DNA of 64,000 bases from NCBI GenBank assembly GCA_020740775.1, contig JAHEWK010000014.1, forward strand, positions 2,294,001-2,358,000, read 5' to 3'. Position numbers and translations under genes: made by a program. The stretch comes from Ilyonectria destructans (lineage: Eukaryota > Ascomycota > Sordariomycetes > Hypocreales > Nectriaceae). Below, piece by piece: positions 44,195-56,491 of the stretch; the stretch's first letter is position 1; each line of letters begins with the position of its first letter. A model generated the notes under the pieces. That model was not told the origin of the DNA. It searched no databases and was given only the letters and a program-made list of their open reading frames with translations.

Positions 44195-47100
44195 CTACAT
44201 ATCCCATCGCTGGATGTAACGCTCAATGACTTCCCTTGGTGAAACGCTGTATGAATCTGACCCACCCGATGGTGTTGAGCAGTGGGCAGAAACTTGGTCT
44301 ATGTCCGCGCCATTCTCAAGAAGCAGTCTAACGGTCGCCTCATTCGCTTGACTAGCCGCGCACGACAATGGTGTCGAGTCATCCTTATCCCTACAGTTCG
44401 GATCTGCACCTTTCTCAAGAAGCAGGCGAGTCATATAACTATCCCCATTCGCAGCTGCCCACAATAATGGTGTCCACCCGAACATAGTTTTGCAGTTTGG
44501 GTCGGCGCCTTTCTCAAGAAGGAGGCTAACAGTAGCCTGATACCCAAATGCAGTCGCCCACAACAATGGCGTTGAGTCATCCTTGTCCCCACAGTTAGGA
44601 TCTGCACCAGTCTCGAGAAGCAGGCGGGTAAGAGAAAAATGCCCATTCATAGATGCCCATAGCAATGGTGTCCAATCGAATGTATCCTTACAGTTCGGGT
44701 CTGCACCATTTCTCAGAAGTAGCTCCACAATAGCTATAGACGGTTCGTGGGCAGCCAGTAGTGATCCCCCCGCGCGACGATGAAAAACCGCAAAGCTGTT
44801 GAATCCAATCGTAGATTCGTGTGAGAGCAGTGTTTGACCGATCTTATCCATATATGAATCAACCTCTGGAAATGAACGCTGAATAAAGGTGTATGGATTG
44901 TTAGTGGCTTGTTGAAATTTCTTCGAATAACTAGGAAAACCTGTGGAGAGGGAGATTTCGGTCGTAGTGATGTGCAAGAGCGTCGTTTGGCCGATCTTAT
45001 CCCTCGCGTTCGGGTCTGCCCCATCGTGAAGAAGCAAACTGGCAATAGCCTCATATCCATTTACAACTGTCCACCATAACGGCGTCCAGCCATCCTTATC
45101 TGCGGAATTCAAGTCTGTGCCGTTCTCAAGCAGCCTCCTGACAACAGCCTCATCGCCATTCTCAGCGGCTATCGATAACGGCGTCCGGCCATCCTTATCT
45201 GCGGAATTCGAGCCAGCGCCGCTCTCGAGAAGCCTCCTGACAATAGCCTCATCGCCATTCTCAGCGGCTATCGATAACGGCGTCCTGCCATCCTTATCTG
45301 CGGAATTCGAGTCAGCGCCGCTCTCGAGAAGCCTCCTGACAATAGCCTCATCGCCATTCTCAGCGGCTATCGATAACGGCGTCCGGCCATCCTTATCTGC
45401 TGAATTCGAGTCAGCGCCGCTCTCGAGAAGCAACCTGACAACAGCCTCATGGCCATTTGCAGCTGCCCACGATAACGGCGTCCGACTACCTTGGTCCGTG
45501 GAGTCCGCATCGACTTTGCCAGTGTTCAGCAACTGATGTACTAGCGAATCCAGACCATTTACGGCGGCCCACATCAACGGCGTCCAATCATGATTATCCC
45601 TAAAATAGGGGGAGCCGGCGGTATTCGAGAAAATGGACTTTATTCCGTCTTTGGACTGATTCCATACTGCCCATTGTAATGGCGTCCAGCCTTTCTTGTC
45701 TTTAGCAGCAAGGTTAACTCTGCCTGTCACCAACAGTTGCCTCGACACTCTAGCATGTCCCTTCTCCGCGGCCCAAGACACCGGTGTCCGACCGTCATTA
45801 TCCTCAGAGTCCGGATTGACAGCGTAGTTTGCAAGTAGTCGACTTACTACTTCGCTGTGTCCATTACCTGAGGCCCAACACAGCGGTGTCCGACCGTCAC
45901 GGTCCTTCAAATCCGGGTTGACACCATTATTTGCAAGCAGTAGCTCTACTATCCCGCGGTGTCCATTGGCTGCAGCGTAAGAGAGCGGCGTCCGCCCGAC
46001 GCTGTTCTCGTAGTCTGCATCAATGTCTTCCAACATGAGCAGTAGCTGAACTGTCGCCGCTTGGCCGTTTTTAGCAGCACGGGCGAGGAGATTCTGACCA
46101 GATCCGTCCTTTGTATCCAGGTCGCCACTCTCTGATCTCAGTAGCAATTTTGCCATTGTCCGGTCTCCTTTCTGAATCACTCGCTGGACGGGTGTTTGAC
46201 CATACTTGTCTTCAGAATTGAGATCGATACAAGCTGCCGTAAGTAATTGGTTTGCGATTTCTCGATGGCCTTGCTCAACTGCCCACCGCAAAGGCGTGCG
46301 GCCGTCGTTGTCTTTGGAATCCGGGTTGACGCGATCATTCGCCAGAAGGAGCGCTACCATGCGGTCGTTTCCGTTCTCTACGGCCCTTAACAGAGGTGTC
46401 CTACCGTTCTTGTCCTCCGAGTCTGGATAGATGGCATAGGAGGTGAGTATTAACCTCACCACCTCGTAGTGCCCACTCTCTACGGCCCAAGACAGAGGCG
46501 TCCGGCGGTCCCTGTCATTCAAGTTTGGGTCAACGGGGTGAGCAAGTAGCAATCTTGTCACTTTCTCGTGCCCGTTCGCCGCTGCTCGTAACAAGGGGGT
46601 TCTTTTGTTGATATTGTCTCTAGAATTAGGGTCGACACCTTTCCTCGCGAGCAATAGCTTCACCACCTCATGGTGTCCCTTTGCTGCGGCCCACGACATC
46701 GGCGTCCGTTGGTAATTATCCTTCGAGTCCGGTTCAATGCGGTCATCTGTGAGAAGGAGTTCTACAACGCCTCCGTGGCCCTCATATGCAGCCCACCATA
46801 GCGGTGTTCGATAATAACTGTCTCTACTGTTTGGAAAAGACCCATCAGCTAACAGGTACTCCACTGCTTCTCGCAATCCAAAATATGCCGCCAAGTGCAG
46901 ACCCACCATGGTCCTTGGAACTTGTTGGCTATAGTTGGTATGTGATGAGGAGTATTTGACGGCAAGCAAGGCTTGACTCGACGCCTCACTCTTTGCATCA
47001 CAGGCCAGAAAGTCTTTCAGTGAGCGACTCAAAGGCGAAGACTTGCGAATATGATATCCCCAGTTGCGTGCGGCATAGTCGTATAGCCGATTTGAGTTTA

Positions 47101-49745
47101 GTCTCTCCTCAAATTTGCCGTCTGTTTTGCAAAACCCGTCCGCAAAGACATTGAATGAGAGATAGGTAAGGCAGATCGTCGCGATCTCGGTTTCTGCCGA
47201 CGGAAACCATTTTTCTTTCGCCTGATCGAAGTACTCTTTGGTAGTCTGGTGAACTAACCGAACAACATCGCGTTGAGTGTCGATGGTTATTAGGCCGGCA
47301 CAAAGGGACCCGATAGTCTCAAGACTGGGAACGAATCCCACTTCAAGTCCTTGCTGCCCAGGATCAACTGCAACTGCGGTGCGGATCTCCGTTGTAGAAA
47401 GCAGCCTCTTCGCGTAGATTACCCAAGATAAAATCCTTTTCGCGAACCTTGAAGAATTTCTCCCAAGAGTTTCAATTCTTCCCATTGCCTGTTCGTACGT
47501 GTCGTTGAGTTCTTCCGGCAAGCTGTCTAGCGCTCGATTGAGGTGTCCTTCTGTGGGTTCTTGAGCCAGGGAATCCATGAGTCGTGCAGCGAAGAGAAAC
47601 CTATAATCGAAATTAGAGCTAATAGACTCTGATGGTAGTAGGGTGGGTCATACATTCCGTCCGCCCTCTCAGATATTTTACCCTCGACCTTCCTTTGCAG
47701 AGCAGGATCTTGAACGATGAATGATTGGAGGCGTCCCATTCGATCATCTAGATAGATCTTCAGGTCACTATTTGTAGCCCGGATGGGCAGTTTCAGACTT
47801 CCTTCAAATTTCTCTGTAATCTCGGCCACACATCTAGAAGTTGCGAACAACTTGACATTGTATTTCACCTGGAGGTCAAAAAGCTTTGACAAAATTCTCG
47901 TACGGCAATCTGTAGATTGGCATTCGTCAAGAGCGTCGACAACAATAAAAACTCTCGAAAACAGAGCGGACACGGACTGGAGCGTGCTCCATATTTCGTC
48001 AAATGATGGTCGCGTTCTTCTACCCTGGTGGTAATCGTGGAGAGATCTCAGGCTTTCTGGAAAAGAGAAATGGCATTGAGCAAGTTGCTTCAATACATTT
48101 GCGAGTAGATCATCTGATTTCTGCTCGTCTTGACGCTGGAGGTCACAGTAAAGGTATGCCAGACCGGTGTTGCTGTCGTTTTGGAAGCAATCAATCAAAT
48201 CATTGATCACTATTGAGGTGAGAATCGTCTTCCCAGCTCCCGGAATTCCAGGGCAAAACAGTGTTTCCCGATCGGTCTCGGTCCATGCCTTGAACTCTGG
48301 CGAGTGTAGCAGCCACTGACCGGTGCCACTCTGTCGTCGATTGAAATGGTGGCTTTGTTGAAGAGCGTAATCAATTGGAGTAAGCCAGTCGAGAATGGCT
48401 TGGTGCTCTTGAGTACGTTGCATAGAATGGAGTTTGTTGACGACATCTGATACTTCCTCAAGTCGACTACCAATTTCTGATGAAACCAGTTAGTATCAAA
48501 TCTCAGTACTGTAACTCAAAACCTAAATAATGGAGAATTGCTTGGGAGCGACATGGATCCACTCGTTTCATCCAGTAGAGTATTGACTATCGTAAAAAAT
48601 ATCCCTCGTTGTCTAACTATTCATTCCTTATACCTTAGGTAAACAAGAAAGGTAACGATAAGTATTGACATTCCAGGTGTAGTTACTGGAAGCCATCTTC
48701 ATGGTACGTCACGCCAAACTTCTGAACGCACCCTCGACTCGAAAATGATTTACTCACCCTCAATAGTTTTCTGTCGTTCCACAGCTTGGGGATAAATCTT
48801 CAGCAAGAGCATCCTCGCATATGCCGCAGCGGCGACCGCCGCATATGGCTGCCATTTCCAGTTTTTGTGCGAGTCCGCATAATCGCTAATCCCTCGAATG
48901 ACCAGGCATGGAAACTCGTTCATGAGTCCCGCTGCTTCCATGTCGAAGCAAATGATGTTCTCCTTCTCGGCGATCAGGTCGCGCTTTAACGCTGTCTTCA
49001 TAACCGTGTTGCCGGAGCCAATATTGCCGTAATGGAGTCTGGGACACGTTGCCTTCCGAGGACTCCGATTCACTAGGTTCTCAAGTTTTGCATTCTCGCA
49101 GCACTTTTCGCAGTCATCTTCTCCTGGGATATGGGAATAGTCCGATTCGAATAGTTGATCCTGCCCAGTACCAAGGTAGGTCCACTCTTCAGGCTCTTCG
49201 CTCTTGCTGGCCGCGATTTCGACATATCCCGAAAGGGTTTTCCCCAAGCTGGATTCCGATCTCAAGTTGTTCACGGTTGATAGCAACAATGTGGGGGGCA
49301 AGTTCATCACACCCACACGATGAAATTCGCCTTCTTCCTCCCTTCCCAGATCGTACTGGATCACTCCTCCTCCTTTACCGTCTGGCAGAGACACAACAAC
49401 ATCCCCAAGGCGAATGTCATTGGTTTTGCTGGGGATACCACCTCCAATCCCTACCATGAGAACAAATCTCAAGTTAGGAAACGTAGATTTCATGGATTTG
49501 ATGGTACTGGTTGCAGAGCTGGTACCGTACTGCGGGAGGACAGGCATCGCAATATTATGCTGTTTGATACTACCCAGGATATAGCTATTGTCATCGTTCT
49601 TGGATTGATGCGGAAGATCCTCATGTTCTTGGTCAAGCATTGCACGTGCTGCTCGTAGTTCGCACGGCAGTGCGCAAATCCAGCCAATTGTGTACTGGTC
49701 GGGGGGCAGGCTGAGGGGTTTCTTATCTCTATCCGCGTTGTCCAT
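44195..49745 (-). CDS. NLR-type protein: PNP/UDP phosphorylase domain, NACHT, ankyrin repeats, 3 exons
   Basis: Exons 49745-48758, 48476-47654 and 47600-44195 join with matching phases to give 1738 residues. Residues 1-329 form a nucleoside-phosphorylase-like domain (YTIGWICALPCELRAARAML, LMVGIGGGIP, IGSGNTVMK, CFDMEAAGLMN, VIRGISDYAD). A NACHT NTPase follows with Walker A GIPGAGKT (406-413) and Walker B VFIVVDALDEC (505-515). From about residue 836 to the end there are about 25 ankyrin repeats, three or four of them almost identical. Such PNP-NACHT-ANK proteins are the fungal counterparts of plant and animal NLRs and are linked to allorecognition and programmed cell death; the repeats would sense the ligand and the N-terminal domain would act. 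The first intron is long (281 bp) but ends with a good branch site (ACTAAC) and acceptor. All ATPase motifs are intact. Confidence 0.9.
45081..45480 (-). repeat. Four near-identical 99-bp ankyrin-repeat units
   Basis: The phrase ggcgtcc recurs at 45081, 45180, 45279, 45378 and 45477, every 99 bp. Each unit codes for one 33-residue repeat (GRTPLSIAAENGDEA, then VRRLLESGADSNSADKD), with only a few base changes between units. Confidence 0.92.
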
Positions 49746-51060
49746 ATTGTCTTTCGCAAAATGAGTACAGAGATTGGACTATGGTTGTGATTAGGTGAGA
49801 ATATATCTGCGATAGCGTCTTGACAGCTTTGTTTTAAAATTGAAAGAATAGACCCGAAGGATCTGCAGCGTGAATATTGAATTGGGAGTTCGAGCCTCAA
49901 ATCCAACTTTTGTTGGTTGAGTATTTGGTGGCCAATAGCGAGGCAAATTACACCGCCCCATTACAGGTGGGTCAGTTGGAGCTCCAGCAGCAATATAATA
50001 ACGCATCATTGTTGTGCCATCCCTCAGTTGGTCGCACTTTCAAAAATTGGCTTGGCAAAGTTGGCCCATATCATTGATAGTCACTCCAAGTGGCCAGTCT
50101 CACAGCCACTTTCCATTCAGCTGTATGCAACTGGACGCCATGCGCGTCGAATCACGACGCTGCCCGCAGTGACAAAAAGAGGTGGCTGCGTCGTCATCTT
50201 CTTCTGCATTCTTTGCTCTTCCATTTTGTAATTGGTAGCCAGTAATCATTGCAGCTCCCCGCGACTCACATACGGACCCCATTTTCAACGGCTCGGTGAA
50301 GAGATTACAATACGTGGCAGTGCTTTGGGTGGTAAGGCAGAATTAAGCAACCACCCAGTCCGTACTCCAAGCCACAACACGTAAATAGCGGAGCAAGCTG
50401 GTAAGAGCTATGCTTGGCAGAATATTTGTTAAGCGGGCTTGATTCAACAAGCAAATCATATTTCAGCCGAACAGCCAGTACAAAAATGTCGAAAAATACA
50501 AACCGATGTGTACGCTGCAAAGTAATACACTTAAGTCATACAACAACTCAATCAGCGCGATGATACCGCTGTAGTTCAGAGCTTTCAAGGTAAACTAAAC
50601 AGTACGCAAACGCCGCAGCTAATAGAAAGCACCTATTACTTTCACACAAAAAGCAGAGGCGGAGAAATGCTTTCTCTGTTATAATTGTCTTGTGTTATGT
50701 AAATATCGTGAACTTACGTCTCTAATCATAAACATCTTGCTAGGAGCTTGAACGCGTGGGACCTTACACTGAGAAAATCTAGTCCTCTACAGAGCTAATG
50801 TCCATTTGAATGAGAGTTCCAATAAAACTTACACAATAAAAACATAGGGCTCGTAGGAGAATTGCATATTCAACTTGCGCATGTGTCTTACCAGATCGCC
50901 TATTCGAAATGAAGGGTAGATTATTGACGACGGGAATGTGCACCACACTTAAAACACATGATAGTATAAGCTCCGGCGACATGTGATGGGATTTGATGAA
51001 CTAAATAACTAGAAAAGCAACCTATGTTTCGTATTGTACAAACTCCATGCTGTTTCCCGA
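49746..51060. other. Intergenic stretch, 1.3 kb
   Basis: Promoter region of the NLR gene (directly above 49745). At 50486 a short frame reads MSKNTNRCVRCK before a stop; it is too small to call. A minus-strand frame at 50779-50982 has no family resemblance. Confidence 0.45.
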
Positions 51061-51118
51061 CCCTAATCTTTCCTTCACCCTAACCTTTCCTTCACCCTAA
51101 CCTTTCCTTCACCCTAAC
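51061..51118. repeat. Interstitial telomere-like repeat, 17-bp unit
   Basis: ccctaacctttccttca (first copy with ccctaat) occurs at 51061-51077, 51078-51094 and 51095-51111, then ccctaac at 51112-51118. Each unit carries the telomeric hexamer CCCTAA. It lies 25 bp beyond the stop codon of the minus-strand gene at 51143. Confidence 0.9.
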
Positions 51119-51142
51119 CTGTACCTGATTAGAAACACTGGC

Positions 51143-52696
51143 TCAAGATTTCTTGATCCCTCTATACTTCCATTGGGCATATCGATGGAGATAAAGATCT
51201 CCCGATAGATAAGCCAGCCACATGCCATACAGACCCCCAATCGGCCACTTAGTAACAAGAGATTTTGCCCACTGTTTACCGGTGCGCTTACCAAGCTCAA
51301 CGTTAACTTTCACTTTGTCGTATACACTGGGTAATGTTGTTGCACAATACTTCTCTCGAAGGGTCTGGTACCAGGGGCGATCATAGATTTTCCAGAACTC
51401 ATCCTCGGAGTAGTAAGTGTGTGCATATAGCCACTTACGGCCGCCAAGCGCTGTGAGTTTGTCTTCAAGTGCGCGGTTCTTGGCGATGAACTCGTTGACG
51501 TCCTGTGGCCCCCAGCCCCAGACACCAATATTCAGCATTGGCCTTGACATTTCTGCTGATTGCAGGCCGCGTTCCCCGGAGGTGTCTACTAGGAGACCCC
51601 CCCCCTCCTCGGTGACTGGGTGGAAAGTCGGTGTAGGCATCCCCTTGAGCGGACAAAGCCACAATGGCCAAATGTTCAAGTCCTCCGCGACGTGGTCAAT
51701 GAACTCCTCTGCGGTGTCGTATGGCAGACCCAGGTCCTGAACAACGAATTGGGATGAGATACCGCTGGCGTGAAGAGCATGGTACAACATACGCGTGTGA
51801 GAGAAGTCGTCCAGTAACCAACGGAAGAAACCATTGAACGGGATGTACTTGAAATAGGTGTAGCCCTGTCGGCCAACCCAGAAGCCGGCACGGTCGTAAC
51901 GGAAGAGATATTCTCCAAGTGGGATGTATTCCGTTACAATCGATGGTGATGACGAAGTGCGTTGGGTCTTGTCTTGGACATGCATGTAAAACCAGGGGTC
52001 ACTAGCTTTGCTGAAGGTCCGAGGTGGGCAATGAACCGGTTTATCGTTGGTCAACCGACCAATGATGACGACGCCGTGGTTTTTGGAAAAAAGAATGGCA
52101 TCAACGTAGTCATTATCAGGATTCTTGATCTCCGTTTGGACTTGGTTGATCGTCTCGGCCACATTATTAGTCCGATAATATGTGGTTTGAACGAACTCTT
52201 TGGCTTCAACAAGGCGTATCTCCATAAGCGTTGTGATGCCAAGAGTGCCCGCCGCTCCAGCGGCACCATGGAAGAGATCTTGCCGCTCCGTAGACGAAGC
52301 CTTGACAATTTCTCCATTGCCCAATACCATCTCGACGTAATTGATGGTGTTGTTGAAAAACCCGTGTCGGAACGAGCTGCTCTCGCCTGACGTTCCCGCG
52401 AAGCCCCCTCCTGCGGTGATACCTGGGAACTCCATCACCACGGGAGGAACCAAGCCGTAACGGAGGGTTGCCTCAACGAGGCGATCCATTGGCACGTTGG
52501 GCTCGACAAGGGCAGTGCGGGCACTTGTACTGACCGAGACGACGTTGGACAGAGCGCTGATATCGACGACATGGTCCTGGGGACGAGGGCGGGTACTGTT
52601 GGTGGAACCGTGGAAAACGCGGTACGATTCCCCACGTTCGAAAAAGTCCCTAACAGCTGTGGCGATGCTGCTGACAGCTTCCGCGTGACACTCCAT
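51143..52696 (-). CDS. FAD-dependent delta24-sterol reductase-like protein (DHCR24/DWF1 family)
   Basis: A single-exon gene of 517 residues. The frame is open 84 bp further upstream but only from a TTG and after a stop, so the ATG at 52696 (MECHAEAVSSIATAVRDFFE) is chosen. The FAD-binding (PCMH-type) domain shows FHGSTNSTRP, VVDISALSNVVSV, VEPNVPMDRLVEATL, PGITAGGGFAGTSGESSSF, HGFFNNTINYVEMVLGNGE and LFHGAAGAAGTLGITTL, all typical of DHCR24/DWF1 proteins. The C-terminal half (LCPLKGMPTPTFHP, LNIGVWGWGP, GGRKWLYAHTYYSEDEFW) also fits. The family reduces the side-chain C24 double bond of sterols with NADPH and FAD; plant DWF1 acts on C24(28). The N-terminal membrane segment of plant and animal members is missing. 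It is part of the sterol group with the genes at 53853, 56492 and 58710. Exact substrate is not proved. Confidence 0.88.
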   Translation of the reverse strand: MECHAEAVSSIATAVRDFFERGESYRVFHGSTNSTRPRPQDHVVDISALSNVVSVSTSARTALVEPNVPMDRLVEATLRYGLVPPVVMEFPGITAGGGFAGTSGESSSFRHGFFNNTINYVEMVLGNGEIVKASSTERQDLFHGAAGAAGTLGITTLMEIRLVEAKEFVQTTYYRTNNVAETINQVQTEIKNPDNDYVDAILFSKNHGVVIIGRLTNDKPVHCPPRTFSKASDPWFYMHVQDKTQRTSSSPSIVTEYIPLGEYLFRYDRAGFWVGRQGYTYFKYIPFNGFFRWLLDDFSHTRMLYHALHASGISSQFVVQDLGLPYDTAEEFIDHVAEDLNIWPLWLCPLKGMPTPTFHPVTEEGGGLLVDTSGERGLQSAEMSRPMLNIGVWGWGPQDVNEFIAKNRALEDKLTALGGRKWLYAHTYYSEDEFWKIYDRPWYQTLREKYCATTLPSVYDKVKVNVELGKRTGKQWAKSLVTKWPIGGLYGMWLAYLSGDLYLHRYAQWKYRGIKKS

Positions 52697-53852
52697 CGTA
52701 TGCTTTGGTGATGCGGAATGGAGGAAAGAAGAGATCGAGGCCAGGCCGAGGGTGAATGGCTCCTTTGTGACGGCGCGCAAATTTCAGACACCTCGTATTG
52801 AGCTGCGACAGATGGAACAAAATCTTATATGGATACACTATCCCTCTGTACCTTTCGAAGTCAATGTGGGCAAAGATTTGTGTACTGTTTCACACTTGCA
52901 TGTACCAGCCGCCCCCTGTGCTAGGGGTTAACAAAGACATATTCCTAGCCCATACTTTGTACGCAGGGGGCACAAGTTGAACAAGACATGCATTGAGGGA
53001 CGGTTGATTTCTTGTGTGTCTTCCTTTTTCTACTTGTTGAGGAGTGGAGAAGATGTAGCGGTGTGCCGTGCCGTAAAAACTAAGTACACTCGGGAATCTG
53101 AGCGTGCATAGAGGACACAAAAACGGTTGCTTCCCGTCACTAGCGCCCATGCAGAGTTACTGTAATAGACATTTCGTGCAGTTTAAAGTCGCTCCAATGC
53201 ATATTAATGCGCTAGTGGCCCTCAGCTCGCTTATCTCTTGCGAATAGTTACGCCGAGACACGTTAGCTGCACTAGTTTTGTGCGCAGGTGGTTTGTGTAG
53301 TGTGTACTCATGTGTTGGCATTACAAATTGCGCCTGCAGGTCTCAACTTGTGGCTACGACAGGCATGGCCGTAGTCCACATCATCATTTCACAGGTATTG
53401 GACTCGGGATAATTACACCGACTCGAAAAACGCACGAACGTGATTGTTGAGGATGTTTGCAGACGACGCTACATCAAGCCCAGGAAGAAGCTGTCATGCT
53501 GGATGATGAATTACTACTAGAGATGGCTACATATGGTGATGCAGGAAAGCCACCCCGTTGCATGAGCTCCCGCATGGGCTTTTGCGGACTTTTCTTTGCC
53601 ACGTTGTAATTCTTGTAATTCTCCCTCGCATACGTGCTCGCTGTGACCAAACATGATTCAATTTTACAAAGCTGTGTGCTGAAGACAGGCCCTTCAATTG
53701 TCCCATACAAGTCCGCCAAAAACATAAAGTCAAAACACTCCAAATTCCGCTCCACCACTCTCTACGCTTTTCCGTAGTCGTATTGCCACGGGTACTCTAC
53801 CGCTTGTATCTCTGGGCCCGAATCTCGGTACCCGCGGCCATTAGATTGACGC
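52697..53852. other. Intergenic stretch, 1.15 kb
   Basis: Promoter region of the DHCR24-like gene and 3' side of the desaturase gene. The open frame 53474-53758 (-) has no family resemblance. Confidence 0.5.
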
Positions 53853-54972
53853 TTATGCTTTCAGATTCCTCCCAAAGAAATATTTGTCCGGATCTGCGTA
53901 GGTTCCTGCCAAGTAGTCCCAGAATGGGAGATACTGTCCAAAATTGAGTTTGACGTTTTTGTGGTGTACAGTGTGAAATTGACTGCGGTCGTCATCTAAA
54001 AGAACACGGTTACTCAATACTCATGCCAATCGTGACTGGTAGTCTCTGCAAGATTATAAGAGACTTCTGGACGAACTTACGAAGCAAAAAAGTCCAGATA
54101 TTGGTGTAGTAGAACATTGTCAACTGTGCGAGTCGGGACATTGGCCATATGAAACTATAGGCATAAATAGGAAGACTCATGATCCATGCTTCAAGAGGGT
54201 CGAAGGCGTATGCCGAGAATGGCGTTGGAATGATGTATCTTTCAATTGTCCTAGGTCAGCTAACCCCAGCACGAGTTTTGACCCTAATATTATTCGCTGG
54301 CCAGGACTTACCGGTGATGCTTTTTATGCATAAGATTAAAGAGAAAGGGAACGTGAAACAGACGGTGCTGCCAGTACATGCAGGTGTCGCTGAACAATAC
54401 GAATAAGGGGAATTGTGCCACTTCATACCACCATGACGCGTGGCCTTTGCCGAACTCATACAGTTTTGAATGTCCGCGAATCTGAGCCACGAATATCAGT
54501 ACAGTGAGAATATTCAAAACAAGAAGAGCTGTTAAGGAGTCTTTTATTTCACGGCGGATTTGGTGCCTGTGAAACTTGGGATGCTGCTTCAAAGATTTAT
54601 CGAAATTCCGATGATAACATAGCGTGCCAAACAAGATGAAGAAGAAAGAGCTCGACAGCCTGAAACCTGGTATCAGCGACGCATATTATGTAAAATCGTC
54701 CAGAGCATTCAGTACCATGTGATGAAGAAGACACTCAGTCCTTGTCGGTACATACTTCGCCTTTCCCAGGAATCTGGATTCGACAGAGCCTGACAAATAC
54801 TTTCACTCCATTCATGCGACACCAACTCTGGCAGTCTCTGGATACCAGCGGAAACAGAGAGCAGAGGAGGGGCTTGAAGGTTTGAACAGAACAATGACTC
54901 TAACCGGTCGTGAAGTAATTCGTATGTGTCATCAAGGAGGATAGGATCCAGCCAGTCCACGATGAAGTCCAT
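53853..54972 (-). CDS. Sterol C5-desaturase-like membrane protein (ERG3/DWF7-type fatty acid hydroxylase superfamily), 4 exons
   Basis: Exons 54972-54716, 54659-54312, 54238-54081 and 53995-53853 join with matching phases to give 301 residues. The di-iron histidine boxes are intact: HRLFH (His184, His188), HKKHH (His197, His200, His201) and HTVHH (His262, His265, His266). Around them, DTCMYWQHRLFH, YIIPTPFSAYAFDPLEAW and LNFGQYLPFWDYLAGTY closely follow the ERG3 layout rather than that of C4 oxidases. Several membrane segments place it in the ER. An ATG at 55032 would add 20 residues, but a TATAAAT (complement of 55047-55053) lies only about 15 bp before it, so the second ATG, which gives the ERG3-like start MDFIVDWLDPILLDD, is preferred. 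ERG3 enzymes put in the C5(6) double bond of sterols. It stands head-to-head with the gene at 56492. Confidence 0.85.
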
Positions 54973-56491
54973 GTTGAAATAGCGTTGCTTTCCTCGGCCC
55001 AAGTCCGATTGAGATGTCACGACTGAACGCATTCATTACTAAGGTGATTTATAGATCGCCAAAAGGTTAATCGGACGGCCGAGCACTGGGACCATCTGCT
55101 CGAGCTGCAGTAAAACCTTTGGTAAACCCCGATCGGCTCCATGTGCCGTTGGACGAACATTGGGCATTACGCAATCCAACACTATCTCCTATTAGAGGCA
55201 CTGTCTCGAAACTGTGGCGTGCTGAGCACACCCCGGAAGCGAAGAGAAGCAAAACCGACAATTGTAACAAGCCGTGAGCGTCATATTGCGACTCACTAGC
55301 GCACGCGGTCATTTGCCAGTTGCAGGACTGTGGCGTTGATACCCACAAAGTTAAGCGATTATAGGCACCACGTCCTTCCATAACACTACCCGATTAAGAG
55401 TAAGGACTTGCTAAAGCCTCCCTTGCATAGTTGAGGCCGCAGCGGCAGAAATGTTGGGGGTGATCACGATCCCCCCTCGTCAGCCCTGATGCTCACGAAT
55501 AGTCACACGGCACGGCTCCAAGAGAACTGCCTGAGTAAGCCGCGTTCATAATTCGTCGAAGTCTGTAAGTCGACTTTAGTGATGCTATTAGAAGTTGAAT
55601 AAAGAAGGAAATAAATTGATCAAACCACATTAGCAATCGTCCTATTACATCTCAAGAACCAGCTGCCACAGGTCTGCGGCCAGCAGCAGTAGGTAGGGGG
55701 CGTTAGTTGATGAGACGCATGGCATGACCACGCACGTACTTACTGGCGGTGTAGGATTATTGTCACACCTGGTGAAACTGGTCCACAACGCATCGGTGAA
55801 TTGTATCGTCCGTATTCTGCCCAAGGATGCAACATAATGCAACGAGGAACAGGGATATTCCAGCCATATCAAAAAGATCACACACCGCCAGGAATGATAG
55901 TCGATGAGAAAACGAAGCTAACAATAGTCTCAGTCATGCATAGCACAGCGTGAGTTATCGTCGGCGGTGAGAAAAATGACATTGCATATTTTACCTTAGG
56001 GTTGGGGTTGAACATGATCGCCCAACGTGGCGGATTCCGGTAACATGGACGAAAAGGGTATACTTTTACGTGGCTTAATTACCGTATTTTTTTCACTATG
56101 CAGGTTAATACAATGGCGAAAGGACTGCTTAAAATATAGCCATGCCTGACAGCTCTGTCAGTGAATCATGGCAAACCTACGACGGGAAAGCTGGAATTGG
56201 ATCGGGGATACTTGCCCTGTTTAACAGTGTAATTCGTGACAGATGACGAGAGAATAAAGATGAGAGAGAAGAACGCCAGGCAGGAAGCTGGAATGGGGTA
56301 CATGTCAGATCAGGTTAGTCGTGTGTCACTTGGGTAACGTCGATATGGATCAAGCCATGGTCAGTTTGTTGGGGAATCCGATAGTACATTGACATAAAAC
56401 CAGCAAACCGCCTTTCCTATCTTGTCTCATCCAGTTAAATTACTCACAACAGTTCAACAGTTGCCACCCAAATCCCTCAGAACAGTCCAGC
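54973..56491. promoter_or_regulatory. Shared divergent promoter region of the desaturase and delta7-reductase genes, 1.5 kb
   Basis: The two sterol genes start on either side of this gap and point away from each other. A TATA box for the desaturase is at 55047-55053 (minus strand). A telomere-box-like sequence ttagggttggggttg lies at 55996-56010. No third gene is recognised in the gap. Shared control is inferred from layout only. Confidence 0.5.

Noticed and set aside
45081..45480. CRISPR-like or satellite array
   Set aside because: The 99-bp units are ankyrin-coding repeats inside a large open frame.
51061..51118. A true chromosome end
   Set aside because: The array is short and degenerate, and genes continue on both sides.
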